64,000 nt of DNA from an uncultured Clostridia bacterium. Lineage in GTDB: Bacteria > Bacillota > Clostridia > Oscillospirales > Ruminococcaceae. Below the pieces are notes generated by a model. That model saw only the letters and a program-made list of their open reading frames with translations. It was not told where the DNA came from and did not search any database. Shown here piece by piece: positions 9,940 to 19,957 of the stretch. A program made the translations under genes and the position numbers. The DNA lies in NCBI GenBank assembly GCA_947389015.1, contig CANDVA010000006.1, positions 62,001 through 126,000 on the forward strand, given 5' to 3'. How positions within the stretch are numbered: position 1 is the first letter of the stretch; each line of letters opens with the position of its first letter.

Positions 9940-11289
9940 ATGAAGAAAATCTCGGCAATGGCGCTCTGTGCGGCGCTGATTTTATCAATGACCGCCTGCA
10001 CGGGCGGCGGAAATTCAAATTCGGACTCGGAAAACAGCTCGGACAGCCAAAGCTCGCAGACGAGTACCGATACGGGCAGCGTAAGCACCGATAACAGCGA
10101 AAGTTCCACTCCCGAATCAAGCAGCGGCGAGAGTGAAAGTACTCCCGAAATAGAGGAGGTGCCTTATACGCTTGGAGGAGAGCTTACGCCTACGATGATT
10201 GCGAATTCGCGATATAACGTGGGCAATCGTGTGCGTCTGGCAAATGTTATCAAGAAATTGCAGGCGGGCGAGGACGTTACGGTGGTATACCTCGGCGGTT
10301 CCATCACGCAGGGAACCTCGGCGGGCAACGATCTGTGCTACGCGCGGCTTACCAATAACTGGCTTGAGGAGAAGTTCCCCGACGCGAAGATCACCTACGT
10401 AAACGCGGGTATCGGCGCTACCGGCTCATATATCGGAGTTCACCGCGCGGACAAGGACGTGCTGTCACACGATCCCGATCTGATCTTTATCGATTTCTCG
10501 GTAAACGATACTACCGAACGCACCGAGATAAACAAGGAGACCTATGCGAGCCTGCTCAGAAAGCTCTGGAATTACTCGACAAATCCTGCGATAATCACCG
10601 TCGCAATGACGCAGGAGAACGGCACGAGCTTTATCAATTATCACGGAGAGATCGTGAAGAAGTTTGATATCCCGATGATCTCCTATAAGGACGCCATTCT
10701 CGACATTATCGACAAGGGCTATATTAAATGGACGGATATCTCGGGCGACAATATCCACCCGAACGTTCCGGGGCACGCTATACTGAGCGAGCTTATCACG
10801 AATTACATTCAATCAGTGATAGACGATCTTGACAATATTTCGGGCGCGGAGAGCGATTTCGCTTCCGTTACCGATATCGGAAACACCTATGTAAACGCGA
10901 AGCTGCTGATGTCCGACGATACCGAGCCTGCAAGTCTTGGCGCGTTTGAGGTTAGAGAAGCAAATTTCGGCAACTTTATGAACCCTTGGTTTGCCAAGGC
11001 AAACGACGGGCAGTTCTCCGATGATTCTGCTATCGAATTCGAGTTTGAGGGCACTAATGTAGGTATTCTTTACGGAAAACTGACCCAAAACGCTTGTAAG
11101 GCGGATATTTATCTTGACGGCGAGCTCGTGACCACAATTGACGCAGCGTTCCCCAACGGCTGGGGCAATTATGTTGAGTTTGAGCAGATCAAGACGGGCT
11201 TGACCGAGGGCAAGCATACCATAAAGATCGCTCCCAAGTCTCAGGACGGAGCCGCGATATTCTATGTATCGGCTATCGCGGTAAGCTGA
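9940..11289 (+). CDS. SGNH/GDSL hydrolase family lipoprotein
   Basis: Lipobox LSMTACTGG, Ser-rich linker, VVYLGGSITQGTSAG (block I), D..HPNVPGH (block V). Confidence 0.85.
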   Translation: MKKISAMALCAALILSMTACTGGGNSNSDSENSSDSQSSQTSTDTGSVSTDNSESSTPESSSGESESTPEIEEVPYTLGGELTPTMIANSRYNVGNRVRLANVIKKLQAGEDVTVVYLGGSITQGTSAGNDLCYARLTNNWLEEKFPDAKITYVNAGIGATGSYIGVHRADKDVLSHDPDLIFIDFSVNDTTERTEINKETYASLLRKLWNYSTNPAIITVAMTQENGTSFINYHGEIVKKFDIPMISYKDAILDIIDKGYIKWTDISGDNIHPNVPGHAILSELITNYIQSVIDDLDNISGAESDFASVTDIGNTYVNAKLLMSDDTEPASLGAFEVREANFGNFMNPWFAKANDGQFSDDSAIEFEFEGTNVGILYGKLTQNACKADIYLDGELVTTIDAAFPNGWGNYVEFEQIKTGLTEGKHTIKIAPKSQDGAAIFYVSAIAVS

Positions 11290-11306
11290 CGGACAGGAGG
11301 GACCTC

Positions 11307-11867
11307 TTGGACAATATCATGGAATTTTCCGACAGGGGAGAATTCAGAAAATGGCTTATGGACAACTGTCTGTCAAGCGACGGCGTCTGGCTTTTGTTCG
11401 GAAAATCAGGCGGTCCGAAAACGATAAAGGCGGCTGAGGCGCTCGAGGAAGCGTTGTGCTTCGGTTGGATAGACGGACAGATGCAAAGTCTTGACGATAA
11501 GACCTATAAGAAATATTTTTCCATGCGCAGGGAGAACAGCAAGTGGTCTGAAAAAAACAAGGCGCTGGTAAAAAGTCTTGAAGATCGCGGTCTTATGACC
11601 GATTTCGGCAGACAGAAAATTGAAGAAGCCAAAGAGAACGGTCGGTGGGACGCTCCAAAGCCCGCAGCTGTCACGGAGGAGCAGATAGTTCAGCTTTCCA
11701 TGCTCCTGAAAGAATATGAGCCCGCTTACACAAATTTTTTGTCTATGCCGCCGTCGGTCAAGAAAACCTACGCAAAGGCGTATCTTGACGCAAAGACAGA
11801 CGCGGGACGTGAAAAACGGATTGCTTGGATGGTGGACAGGCTCAACAGGAACTTAAAACCCATGTAA
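11307..11867 (+). CDS. YdeI/OmpD-associated family protein
   Basis: FRKWLMDNCLSSDGVWLLFGKSG...EEALCFGWIDGQMQSLDDKTYKKYFSMRRENSKWSEKN. Confidence 0.85.
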   Translation: MDNIMEFSDRGEFRKWLMDNCLSSDGVWLLFGKSGGPKTIKAAEALEEALCFGWIDGQMQSLDDKTYKKYFSMRRENSKWSEKNKALVKSLEDRGLMTDFGRQKIEEAKENGRWDAPKPAAVTEEQIVQLSMLLKEYEPAYTNFLSMPPSVKKTYAKAYLDAKTDAGREKRIAWMVDRLNRNLKPM

Positions 11868-11870
11868 TAA

Positions 11871-11902
11871 AAATACGGCGAACTTTTTGGTTCGCCGTAT
11901 TT
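11871..11902. terminator. Bidirectional intrinsic terminator between convergent genes
   Basis: aaatacggcgaac-tttttg-gttcgccgtattt, perfect 13-bp stem. Confidence 0.85.
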
Positions 11903-11904
11903 AG

Positions 11905-14900
11905 TTATTTGTTCGTTACCTTGGCTTTTCGGTGCTTTTTCTTATGCACTGTCACCGTGAAAATTATTACGATTATCAGTACTGCCGCCGCGCCCGCTGC
12001 AATCAATATTGGCAGCAGTTCCGTATCCTGCGGCTGAATACAGAAAGTTCCGCTCATACCGTTCATCTCCAACAGAAGATACTTGCCGCTGACGGTGCTG
12101 TCGACGTGCGTCCAGCCGCCGTTATCAAGCCGCCAGACCGCCGCGTTTTTTCCGACCGTGTTCAGCAGCCTGATCGGGACTGCGCCCGTTTCCGCGTCAG
12201 CTCCCGTGAGCGAGACGTTCAGAACGCGTACTTCTGCTTGCATGGGAGGCTCGGCAGTACCTTCCTCCGCGTGAAGCTCCGCTTCATCCGTAAATCTGCC
12301 CTCCGCAAACGCCAGCGCGAGGTTGTCCTGCGTTTCCGCACTCGCGACGATCGTTATCCACGGCGCGTACACCGCCTCAAGCGTGATATCCGACATCACT
12401 CCCGACGTGTCAAATTCGTCCCACCTGCCGAAACTGCCATCAAGAGCGGGAACCTCGGGCAAGTCGACCTTTGACAGATCGTCGCCGTACTCGAACGGTA
12501 TCTTTCCGACGACCTTGCCGTCCGCCATAAGCGTAATGCTGAACTCCGTAAACTCCTTGGGAACGCCGTCAAGCCTTTCAAGCTCGTCAAATCCGATAGG
12601 CTCCGCGCGGTCGGCGTAGCTTATGCCGTCAACGCCCGCTGTTCCCGTATCGATAAAGCGGTTGCCCTTCAGTATTCCGTCCTCGCCGATACTGCCCGCG
12701 ACAGCGCCTACATATTCGCCGCACTCTTTTACGGTCACTATCGCGAAATTATCGCGCAGATCGTTCGCTCTGCCTGTGATACCGCCCACATAGCTGCCGC
12801 CCGAGAGTACGCTCTTGGCATAACAGCCTCGCACCACCGCGTCGGAATATCCCGCGATACCGCCAACATAACTGCCGCCGCTGCTTGATATCTCGCCGTA
12901 GTTGCCGCATGAAATGACCGTTCCGAGATCCATACGCCCTGCGGCGCCGCCCGCGCAATCCTTTTTGGCGGTTATCGCGCCGTAGTTTTTGCTGTTCTGC
13001 AGCACCGCCTTGGTCTCGTATGTTGCGCCGAAGCGGACGTCTCCGGAAAGATCGCTTTCGGGATCGAGGTCGAATTCGACAGCCATTGAGCCGATAATAC
13101 CGCCGATATTGTGGTCGCCCGAAACCGTGCCGTTGTTTACGCAGTCGGTGACCTTGCCCTGTCTTGTCGCGGCGATATCCTCGTCTGAGGTGTCGAGAAA
13201 GCTGTCGCCTACGGAGGGCGACGAAGCCGTATCAAGCAGCTCGGATACCGCGTCTATCACCATATCGGAGATCACCTCAAGCTGATCGTTAATAGCCCGC
13301 AGATCGTCCGCGACCGTACCGCTGTTCTCGTTGAACTGTCTGTTGAGCGCCTCCATATCGTCCGTCATTGCGGTTACAGAGCCGTGCAGCCTGTTTCCCG
13401 CGTTGCGGAAATCATCGCCAAGCCGTCTGAAGCTCTCGGGACCGTCCTCGGTCAGCACGCGCACCGCGTCGCCTATCTCGGTAAACGAGCGCTGTAAAGC
13501 CGTGCCTATCGAAGAAGCCGCCTCGGACGCGTCCTCAAAGCTGTCAAGCGCTTCGTTTACGCTGTCCGTAACGCCGTCAAGCTTATCGGCGGCGCTTTGC
13601 AGCTCCGAGAACGCCGCGCTGAGACTGTCCGCCGCCCGTGTCATAGCCTCGGAGGAGTTTTTAAGCGGATCCTTTGCCTTATTCCAGTTATCCTCAAGCG
13701 TTTCAAGTATTTCCAATATCTCGCTGCTGTCGAAATCGTCGGGGTCTATCGGCAGGTTTGGAAAGTTGGGCTTGTCGGGATCTTCGGGCTCTTCCGTTCC
13801 CGGATCATCGGGATCTGTAAAGGGGTCGTCGGGGTTTTCGGGCACTTCGGGAGTGCCCTCAGATTCATTGCCCGAGCCGCTTTCACGAGTAACGCTGCCG
13901 GTGGATGCATCATCGGTCAGACCCGATTCGGCGAGCGCCTTATCGAGACCGTCCGCCGCTTGCGCAACGTTCTCCAGCGCGCCGCTCAGCGAGCCTGCCG
14001 CGCTTTCGACATCCTCCGCGGCAGACGACTGTTTATCCTTATCGTCCGAAACAACGTCGTCCGTCATTGCTTCAACGGCGTCTTTGAAATACCCGGCCGC
14101 GTCCGAGAGATCGTCCGCAGCGTTTTTCAGATCGTCCAGAGAAGCCCGTATATTGCGCATAGCCGCGTCGCCGACGTTTGCAACGTCCTTGAGCGCCTCG
14201 AACGCCGCGCCGAGATCGTCGGACATCTCGCTTATGCTTTCGCCCGCCTCGGCGATCTCGTCCATTGCGGGCGCTATCTTGTCGAGCGCGTTGGTGATAT
14301 CCGCGACAATAGTGTTTACGGTATCGACATTTTCGTCGACAAATCCCGTCACCTCGTCCAGCATTTCCTTGCAGCTGTCCTCTGCGGCGTCGGTATACTT
14401 CTTCATAGCGGTAAGCCGCTCGGAAACATCGTCTCCCGTGCCTTGAACGTCGTTGAGCGCTTTGTCGATAAGGTCGTTCAGCGTATGCAGCTCGGTGCGG
14501 AGTTCTTCCAGTATTTCCCTGCCCGGATCGAGCGAGAGATACGGCTCGGACTGCCCGACGATACCGCCTACATCCTTCCTGCCGTTTATCGTGCCGCTGT
14601 TTGTGCAGCCCGCGAGATAGCCGCTCTGCCGCCCCGCGACGCCGCCTATATTGTATCCGACGTGCGGATAGCCAACGTCGCCCGTATTGCCGCAGCTCTG
14701 CACCATTCCGCTCGTATAGCCGACAATGCCGCCCGCGTCGGTATAGCTGTTGAGCAGATTGGTCTCGTCCTCATTATCGGCATTTATGTAGCTTTCGGGG
14801 TCAAATTCTATCAAATTTTCCGAACTATCGGGATTTGTAAGGTTGATCCCCGCGGAATTGGAGCATTTCAGCAGATTGCCCTCGCTGCGCCCCGCGATCC

Positions 14901-15468
14901 CTCCCGCGGCACTTGTTCCGACGACCGTGCCCGAGGCGGAGCATTCGATAACGCTGCCCGTCTGGCTGTTTACGCCGACAATGCCGCCCACCGAACTCTC
15001 GCCGCGCACGGTCCCGCGAAAGGTGCAATTCCTTATAGTTCCAGCGTTCACGCCGACGATACCGCCGACCTCGGAACGGCTTCCGCTCGGGGAGATCACT
15101 CCCGTTACGTTGAGGTCTCTTACAACGGCTCCCTTTTCAAGGTATCTGAACAGCCCCTGATGCGAACCCGCTTCATAAATTCTTACTCCGGAGATCATAT
15201 GTTCCGCGCCGTCGAACGTTCCGCCGAAGATCGGTACGGGTACGAAGTCCGCACCCGAAAGGTCGATATCAGCCGTAAGCGTTATCGTCTTTCCGTGCGA
15301 CCATCGGTCAAGCGAACAGCTTTTCGCAAAGCTTATAAATTCCTCCGCAGAGGAGATCGTGACGGAATTATTCTGCGGGACCTGCGCGAAAGCGGGCATG
15401 GCAAGCGATATGAACATACCGCCCGCCGCAATCAGTGAAACTATCTTATCAGACAGGCGCTTTTTCAT
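11905..15468 (-). CDS. Large surface protein with GLUG motifs, coiled coils and C-terminal TM anchor
   Basis: 1187 aa: signal peptide, repeated 'GGIVGVNAGTIRNC / GGIAGYSDAVVRGC' GLUG motifs, long coiled-coil helices, P/D/E-rich linker, terminal TM plus KKKHRK. Confidence 0.8.
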   Translation of the reverse strand: MKKRLSDKIVSLIAAGGMFISLAMPAFAQVPQNNSVTISSAEEFISFAKSCSLDRWSHGKTITLTADIDLSGADFVPVPIFGGTFDGAEHMISGVRIYEAGSHQGLFRYLEKGAVVRDLNVTGVISPSGSRSEVGGIVGVNAGTIRNCTFRGTVRGESSVGGIVGVNSQTGSVIECSASGTVVGTSAAGGIAGRSEGNLLKCSNSAGINLTNPDSSENLIEFDPESYINADNEDETNLLNSYTDAGGIVGYTSGMVQSCGNTGDVGYPHVGYNIGGVAGRQSGYLAGCTNSGTINGRKDVGGIVGQSEPYLSLDPGREILEELRTELHTLNDLIDKALNDVQGTGDDVSERLTAMKKYTDAAEDSCKEMLDEVTGFVDENVDTVNTIVADITNALDKIAPAMDEIAEAGESISEMSDDLGAAFEALKDVANVGDAAMRNIRASLDDLKNAADDLSDAAGYFKDAVEAMTDDVVSDDKDKQSSAAEDVESAAGSLSGALENVAQAADGLDKALAESGLTDDASTGSVTRESGSGNESEGTPEVPENPDDPFTDPDDPGTEEPEDPDKPNFPNLPIDPDDFDSSEILEILETLEDNWNKAKDPLKNSSEAMTRAADSLSAAFSELQSAADKLDGVTDSVNEALDSFEDASEAASSIGTALQRSFTEIGDAVRVLTEDGPESFRRLGDDFRNAGNRLHGSVTAMTDDMEALNRQFNENSGTVADDLRAINDQLEVISDMVIDAVSELLDTASSPSVGDSFLDTSDEDIAATRQGKVTDCVNNGTVSGDHNIGGIIGSMAVEFDLDPESDLSGDVRFGATYETKAVLQNSKNYGAITAKKDCAGGAAGRMDLGTVISCGNYGEISSSGGSYVGGIAGYSDAVVRGCYAKSVLSGGSYVGGITGRANDLRDNFAIVTVKECGEYVGAVAGSIGEDGILKGNRFIDTGTAGVDGISYADRAEPIGFDELERLDGVPKEFTEFSITLMADGKVVGKIPFEYGDDLSKVDLPEVPALDGSFGRWDEFDTSGVMSDITLEAVYAPWITIVASAETQDNLALAFAEGRFTDEAELHAEEGTAEPPMQAEVRVLNVSLTGADAETGAVPIRLLNTVGKNAAVWRLDNGGWTHVDSTVSGKYLLLEMNGMSGTFCIQPQDTELLPILIAAGAAAVLIIVIIFTVTVHKKKHRKAKVTNK

Positions 15469-17950
15469 TCTGCGTCTCCTCCTCTCCCATAAATTCGGCG
15501 GGCAGCGCTTCGGTCGTTTCCTGCGATATCGCGCCCGACTCGACCTGCGCGTTCAGCGTACCGTGAATAAGTCCGCTGAAATCGCCGTCGACAACGCCCG
15601 CAATATATCCGCGCACGTGACCGTCAAGCCGCATAACGCCCGAATGACTTTGCAGCGGCAGACGGCGCTTGAGCGTGATAGCTGTTTTTTCGATGATAAC
15701 ATCGCCAAGCAGGAGTATCTGCGGAAGTATACCCATAACAAGGAATATCGAGATCAGCGTTCCGCGTCCGAGACATACTCCGATAGAGGATATCGCGGGG
15801 TTCGTAGACAGGAATCCTATCAAAACGCCCGCAGAAGCGAGAATAGTACCCGAAGTGACAATTGTCGGGAACGCTTGATTAAGCGACTCAATGACTGCTT
15901 TTTTCGGCGGCATAATCTGCTTAAGCTCAACATAACGGTTTGCGATAACTATAGCATAATCAATATTGGCGCCCATCTGAATTGAACTTACTACCAGATA
16001 GCTCAGGAAGAACAGCGGCTCTTTCTGTAAATAAGGGAACGAGAAATTTATCCATACCGAGCCTTGAATTACCAGTATAAGTAAGATCGGCAGTCCCGAT
16101 GATTTGAATGTGAATACCAGAACCAGCACAACAAACACGATAGTCAGCACTCCTATCAGCAGATTGTCGTCGCCGAAGGAGGTGGACAGATCGAAATCGC
16201 TTGTGGAGTTTCCGACGAGATATGCGTCCTCGGGATAATACTTCGCCGTGGTCTTGTGCAGCGTATCGAGAAATTCAAACGTTTCGCCGCTCTCCTCGGG
16301 AAGATTGAGCGTGAGCACAAGACGGCTGTAATTCTCGCCGAGGAGCTGTAATTTCGCGTCGGAAAGCTGCTCGTGCAGATCCTCAATAGTCTCCGTCATT
16401 TCGTCGTCAAGCGTGACGTAGCCCTCCTGCATCTGATCGTACAGGAACATAAACATATCTATAAGCGGCACGCCGTATCCGTCGATACCCGAAACAAGCT
16501 GACCGTAGGTCTCCTGATCTACCGCGTAGGCGGAGTAAAGAAGCCGCGCGACCTCCACGTCGAGATCGGTCATTTCGGCGAACTGCCGCGGCGTGAGCCT
16601 GTCGGTGAGCACATAGTCGTCCATTGCGTCAACGTTCGCCAGTCCGAGAACGGTATCGGTCTCGGACATACGTTCAAGCTCGCGCAGGAGCTGCCCCTCT
16701 TTTTCGTAGTCGCCGTTCGGCACTAAGACCGCGAGAGTATTCACGCTGCCGAACGTGTCGTTCACGCGCTCCACCGCTATCTGCGATTCGTTCTTGCGCG
16801 TGGTCGTAAGCCCCGTCTGTCCGTAAGCGTAGGGGCATTTGTTCGAGAAAATAAATCCCGCGATTATCAGCAAAACAAATAGCGGAGGCATAATAAAGCG
16901 CGTCTTGACCGCAAGCTTGCCCCAGCCCGTAATCTGAGGAACGAAATTTTTATGGTGGGTTTTGTCAATGAGACCGCTGAAGCTCATAAGCAACCCGGGC
17001 ATAAGCGTAAATACCGCCAAAAGGCTGAGTATGATTGCCTTTATCAATACAAGCCCCAGATCCTTGCCGATACCGAAGCGCATAAAGCACATCGCGCCGA
17101 GACCCGAAAGCGTCGTCATCGAGCTGCCCGCTATCTCGGGGATAGCTTTTGACAGCGCGATAACGACAGCCTCCCGCGCATCCAGATGAGTACGCTCCTC
17201 GGTGTAGCGGTGACAGAGGATTATCGCGTAGTCGATAGCCAACGCAAGCTGCAATACTACCGCGACGGAATCCGAAACGAACGATATCTCGCCGAAAATG
17301 AAGTTCGTGCCCTTGTTCATAAGCGCCGCCATACCAAACGTTGCTATCAGCACGGGTATCTCCATATATGTATGGGAGGTGAACAGCAGCACCAGCAGTA
17401 TGATGACCACGGCGATTATCATAACGACCTGCATTTCCGCCGCAAGTCCCGCCGAAGCGGAGTCGCCCGTATCACCCGTGACGTATACGTCGTAGCCGTT
17501 AAGGAGCTTTTCGACCTCGGCAAGCGCATTCACGCTCACCTCGTCGGCCGCTGTGCCGTCGTAGGTTATCGAGAACAGCGCCGCGCCGTTCTTGAAGTGC
17601 TCTTCCGTGCCGTCAAACTCTATCGACTTCACGCCGTCAATGGTCTCGATCCGCTCCGAAAGCTCCTCCGCCTTGGCAAGCGAGATATTGTCGACCATTA
17701 TGCGGCTCGTACCGAACGTCACAAACTCGTCCTCCATTATGGTAAGTCCCTGCCGCGTCTCGGTGGTATCGGGCAGGTAGCTCGTAAGGTCGTCGTTGAC
17801 CTTAGTCCACCCGCTCGAAAAAATACAAAAAATGGCAAAGCCGATATAAAGCAGATAAAACGCCTTGCGCTTATCAACTATAAAAGCCGCCACGCGTTCA
17901 AGCGGGCTTTGCTTTTCGGAGCTTCCTTTATACCTGTCGCTCACAAGCAT
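15449..17950 (-). CDS. MMPL/RND-family transporter
   Basis: 833 aa, repeated multi-TM halves (IDYAIILCHRYTEER; NIDYAIVIANRYVELK), GTTLSGLGAMCFMRFGIG. Confidence 0.9.
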   Translation of the reverse strand: MLVSDRYKGSSEKQSPLERVAAFIVDKRKAFYLLYIGFAIFCIFSSGWTKVNDDLTSYLPDTTETRQGLTIMEDEFVTFGTSRIMVDNISLAKAEELSERIETIDGVKSIEFDGTEEHFKNGAALFSITYDGTAADEVSVNALAEVEKLLNGYDVYVTGDTGDSASAGLAAEMQVVMIIAVVIILLVLLFTSHTYMEIPVLIATFGMAALMNKGTNFIFGEISFVSDSVAVVLQLALAIDYAIILCHRYTEERTHLDAREAVVIALSKAIPEIAGSSMTTLSGLGAMCFMRFGIGKDLGLVLIKAIILSLLAVFTLMPGLLMSFSGLIDKTHHKNFVPQITGWGKLAVKTRFIMPPLFVLLIIAGFIFSNKCPYAYGQTGLTTTRKNESQIAVERVNDTFGSVNTLAVLVPNGDYEKEGQLLRELERMSETDTVLGLANVDAMDDYVLTDRLTPRQFAEMTDLDVEVARLLYSAYAVDQETYGQLVSGIDGYGVPLIDMFMFLYDQMQEGYVTLDDEMTETIEDLHEQLSDAKLQLLGENYSRLVLTLNLPEESGETFEFLDTLHKTTAKYYPEDAYLVGNSTSDFDLSTSFGDDNLLIGVLTIVFVVLVLVFTFKSSGLPILLILVIQGSVWINFSFPYLQKEPLFFLSYLVVSSIQMGANIDYAIVIANRYVELKQIMPPKKAVIESLNQAFPTIVTSGTILASAGVLIGFLSTNPAISSIGVCLGRGTLISIFLVMGILPQILLLGDVIIEKTAITLKRRLPLQSHSGVMRLDGHVRGYIAGVVDGDFSGLIHGTLNAQVESGAISQETTEALPAEFMGEEETQNEKAPV

Positions 17951-18260
17951 CGCTTCCTTTCACAGCGAAATAATTCTCGCTTTGTTGCTTACAAAGCCTT
18001 AAAACACAAGCGTCCGCGCCATTCGTCCGAAAAACTGCGGATAACGACGAGGACTCCCTTGTTGAAAAATTATACCACATTCGTGTATTATTGTCAATGC
18101 TTTTAAAGGATAAACAACAAAAATGTGAAAAGATGATGTTAAGGAAACAATTTGCAGCGCAAAGTGTAGCCTTATATATGTTTTTGGTTTATCGTCGTCA
18201 ATTTTTATTATGCGGCTTTACAAGATGCACATTTTTTTATATTGAATTTTTTGTCCACAT

Positions 18261-19091
18261 ATGGTAAAATGTAGAAAAGGGGGTGCGCATATGCCGAAGG
18301 ACCATAACAGCGTACACAAAGCCGTTCTGTTAAATGAATACTCGGATCGCGGCGATAACGCAGAGTACCGTCACAGCGCCGTTGAGATAGCGTTACCGCT
18401 GCGCGGATCGCTCACCGCAGTCTGTTCGCACGGGGATTTTTTATTGAACCAAAACGACATGATACTTATTCCCGCAGACGAGCCGCACAAGCTCTGTTCC
18501 GACGGGGAATATATTGTCATTCAATGCGATGACACGGCGCTTTCGGGAAATCCCGCGCTCTCGGCGCTTATGCCTGCGCTGTCCGAGCCGTTTGTTATCG
18601 GCGCGGAGAACGTGCCGCATGGGCTTATCGGCGAGATACGCGCGCTGTATGAAAGCTCCTCGCCCGCGTCGGAAACGCATATCTACATCAAGCTTCTCGA
18701 GCTGCTCGCGGTTATCGCGGAAAGCCGAAGCGTTTCCGAAGAGTCGCATACCGAAAAAAATTCCGCTAAGCTTCGGCTCGCGCTGAATTACATCGATAAA
18801 AATTATATGTACGATATTTCTCTCGACGAGCTGGCAAATGCGTCGGGATACAGCAAGTTTCACTTTTCGAGACTGTTCCGCAAATTCAGCGGAATGTCGC
18901 TGTCCGATTACCTTAATCGCAGACGTATCCGCGAGGCGGCTCTGCTGCTCGAAAAAACGGATATGACCGTGACCGACACGGCAATGAAATCGGGGTTTTC
19001 CAGTATCACGACGTTCAACCGCGTTTTCAAGTCGATACAGGGCTGTACGCCGTCGGAATTTAAAAAGCGGGCAAATAACCGCAATTATTGA
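18261..19091 (+). CDS. AraC-family transcriptional regulator (cupin plus HTH)
   Basis: C-terminal LDELANASGYSKFHFSRLFRKFSGMSLSDYLNRRRIREAALLLEKTDMTVTDTAMKSGFSSITTFNRVFKSIQGCTPSEFKK. Confidence 0.93.
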   Translation: MVKCRKGGAHMPKDHNSVHKAVLLNEYSDRGDNAEYRHSAVEIALPLRGSLTAVCSHGDFLLNQNDMILIPADEPHKLCSDGEYIVIQCDDTALSGNPALSALMPALSEPFVIGAENVPHGLIGEIRALYESSSPASETHIYIKLLELLAVIAESRSVSEESHTEKNSAKLRLALNYIDKNYMYDISLDELANASGYSKFHFSRLFRKFSGMSLSDYLNRRRIREAALLLEKTDMTVTDTAMKSGFSSITTFNRVFKSIQGCTPSEFKKRANNRNY

Positions 19092-19184
19092 CCATATGAC
19101 CGCAATATCGGAGTAGAATTGTTCCTCCGAGCGTTGTACAATAAATTTATAAAGTTAATTTATAAAACCGAAAGGAACGATATT

Positions 19185-19823
19185 ATGAAGTTGTTTATAG
19201 ACACCGCAAACGTCGATGAGATACGCGAGGCGAACGACCTCGGAGTTATCTGCGGAGTTACCACGAACCCCTCCCTTATCGCAAAGGAGCACCGTGTTTT
19301 TGAGGACGTAGTAAAGGAGATCGCGGGTATTGTTGACGGTCCCATTTCCGCGGAGGTCATCTCGCTCGAGGCGGACAAAATGGTCGAGGAGGCTCTTCCG
19401 CTTGCGCAGATCCACCCGAATATTGTTATTAAGCTGCCCATGTGCGCGGAGGGACTGAAGGCCTGCAAACGCCTGACCGAAAAGGGCATCAAGACCAACG
19501 TTACGCTGATCTTTTCGGCGGCCCAGGCTATACTCGCGGCTAACGCGGGAGCTACTTACGTATCTCCGTTCCTAGGCAGGCTCGACGACGTCGGCGAGTG
19601 CGGAATGGAGCTTATCCGCGAAATCGCCGATATTTTCATGATACAGGGCATTGATACTGAGATTATCGCCGCGTCTATCCGCAATCCCATTCACGTTACG
19701 CAGGCAGCGCGTGCGGGCTGCGACATCGCGACCGTGCCGTACAAGGTCATCTGCCAGATGATAAAGCACCCGCTCACCGACATCGGTATCGAGCGTTTTC
19801 TGAACGACTGGAAAAGTCTTTGA
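19185..19823 (+). CDS. fsa: Fructose-6-phosphate aldolase / transaldolase-like
   Basis: [35 protein letters not shown]...; start at 19185 preceded by aaagga. Confidence 0.93.
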   Translation: MKLFIDTANVDEIREANDLGVICGVTTNPSLIAKEHRVFEDVVKEIAGIVDGPISAEVISLEADKMVEEALPLAQIHPNIVIKLPMCAEGLKACKRLTEKGIKTNVTLIFSAAQAILAANAGATYVSPFLGRLDDVGECGMELIREIADIFMIQGIDTEIIAASIRNPIHVTQAARAGCDIATVPYKVICQMIKHPLTDIGIERFLNDWKSL

Positions 19824-19834
19824 TCGGTAAACAT

Positions 19835-19865
19835 AAAAAAGCAAGGCAAAACGCCTTGCTTTTTT
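19835..19865. terminator. Intrinsic terminator
   Basis: aaaaaagcaaggc-aaaac-gccttgctttttt. Confidence 0.88.
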
Positions 19866-19957
19866 AATTCCGAATAAGTCATTCTAGTACGAAACTCACG
19901 TAGCCGTAAAAATTGGCTGCGCGAGTTTCGGTCAGTTTCTTTAAAGTTTGTTTGACG

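Noticed and set aside
13597-15438. 613-aa plus-strand ORF
   Set aside because: Antisense to the well-supported GLUG-motif gene; Arg-rich biased composition typical of a shadow ORF.
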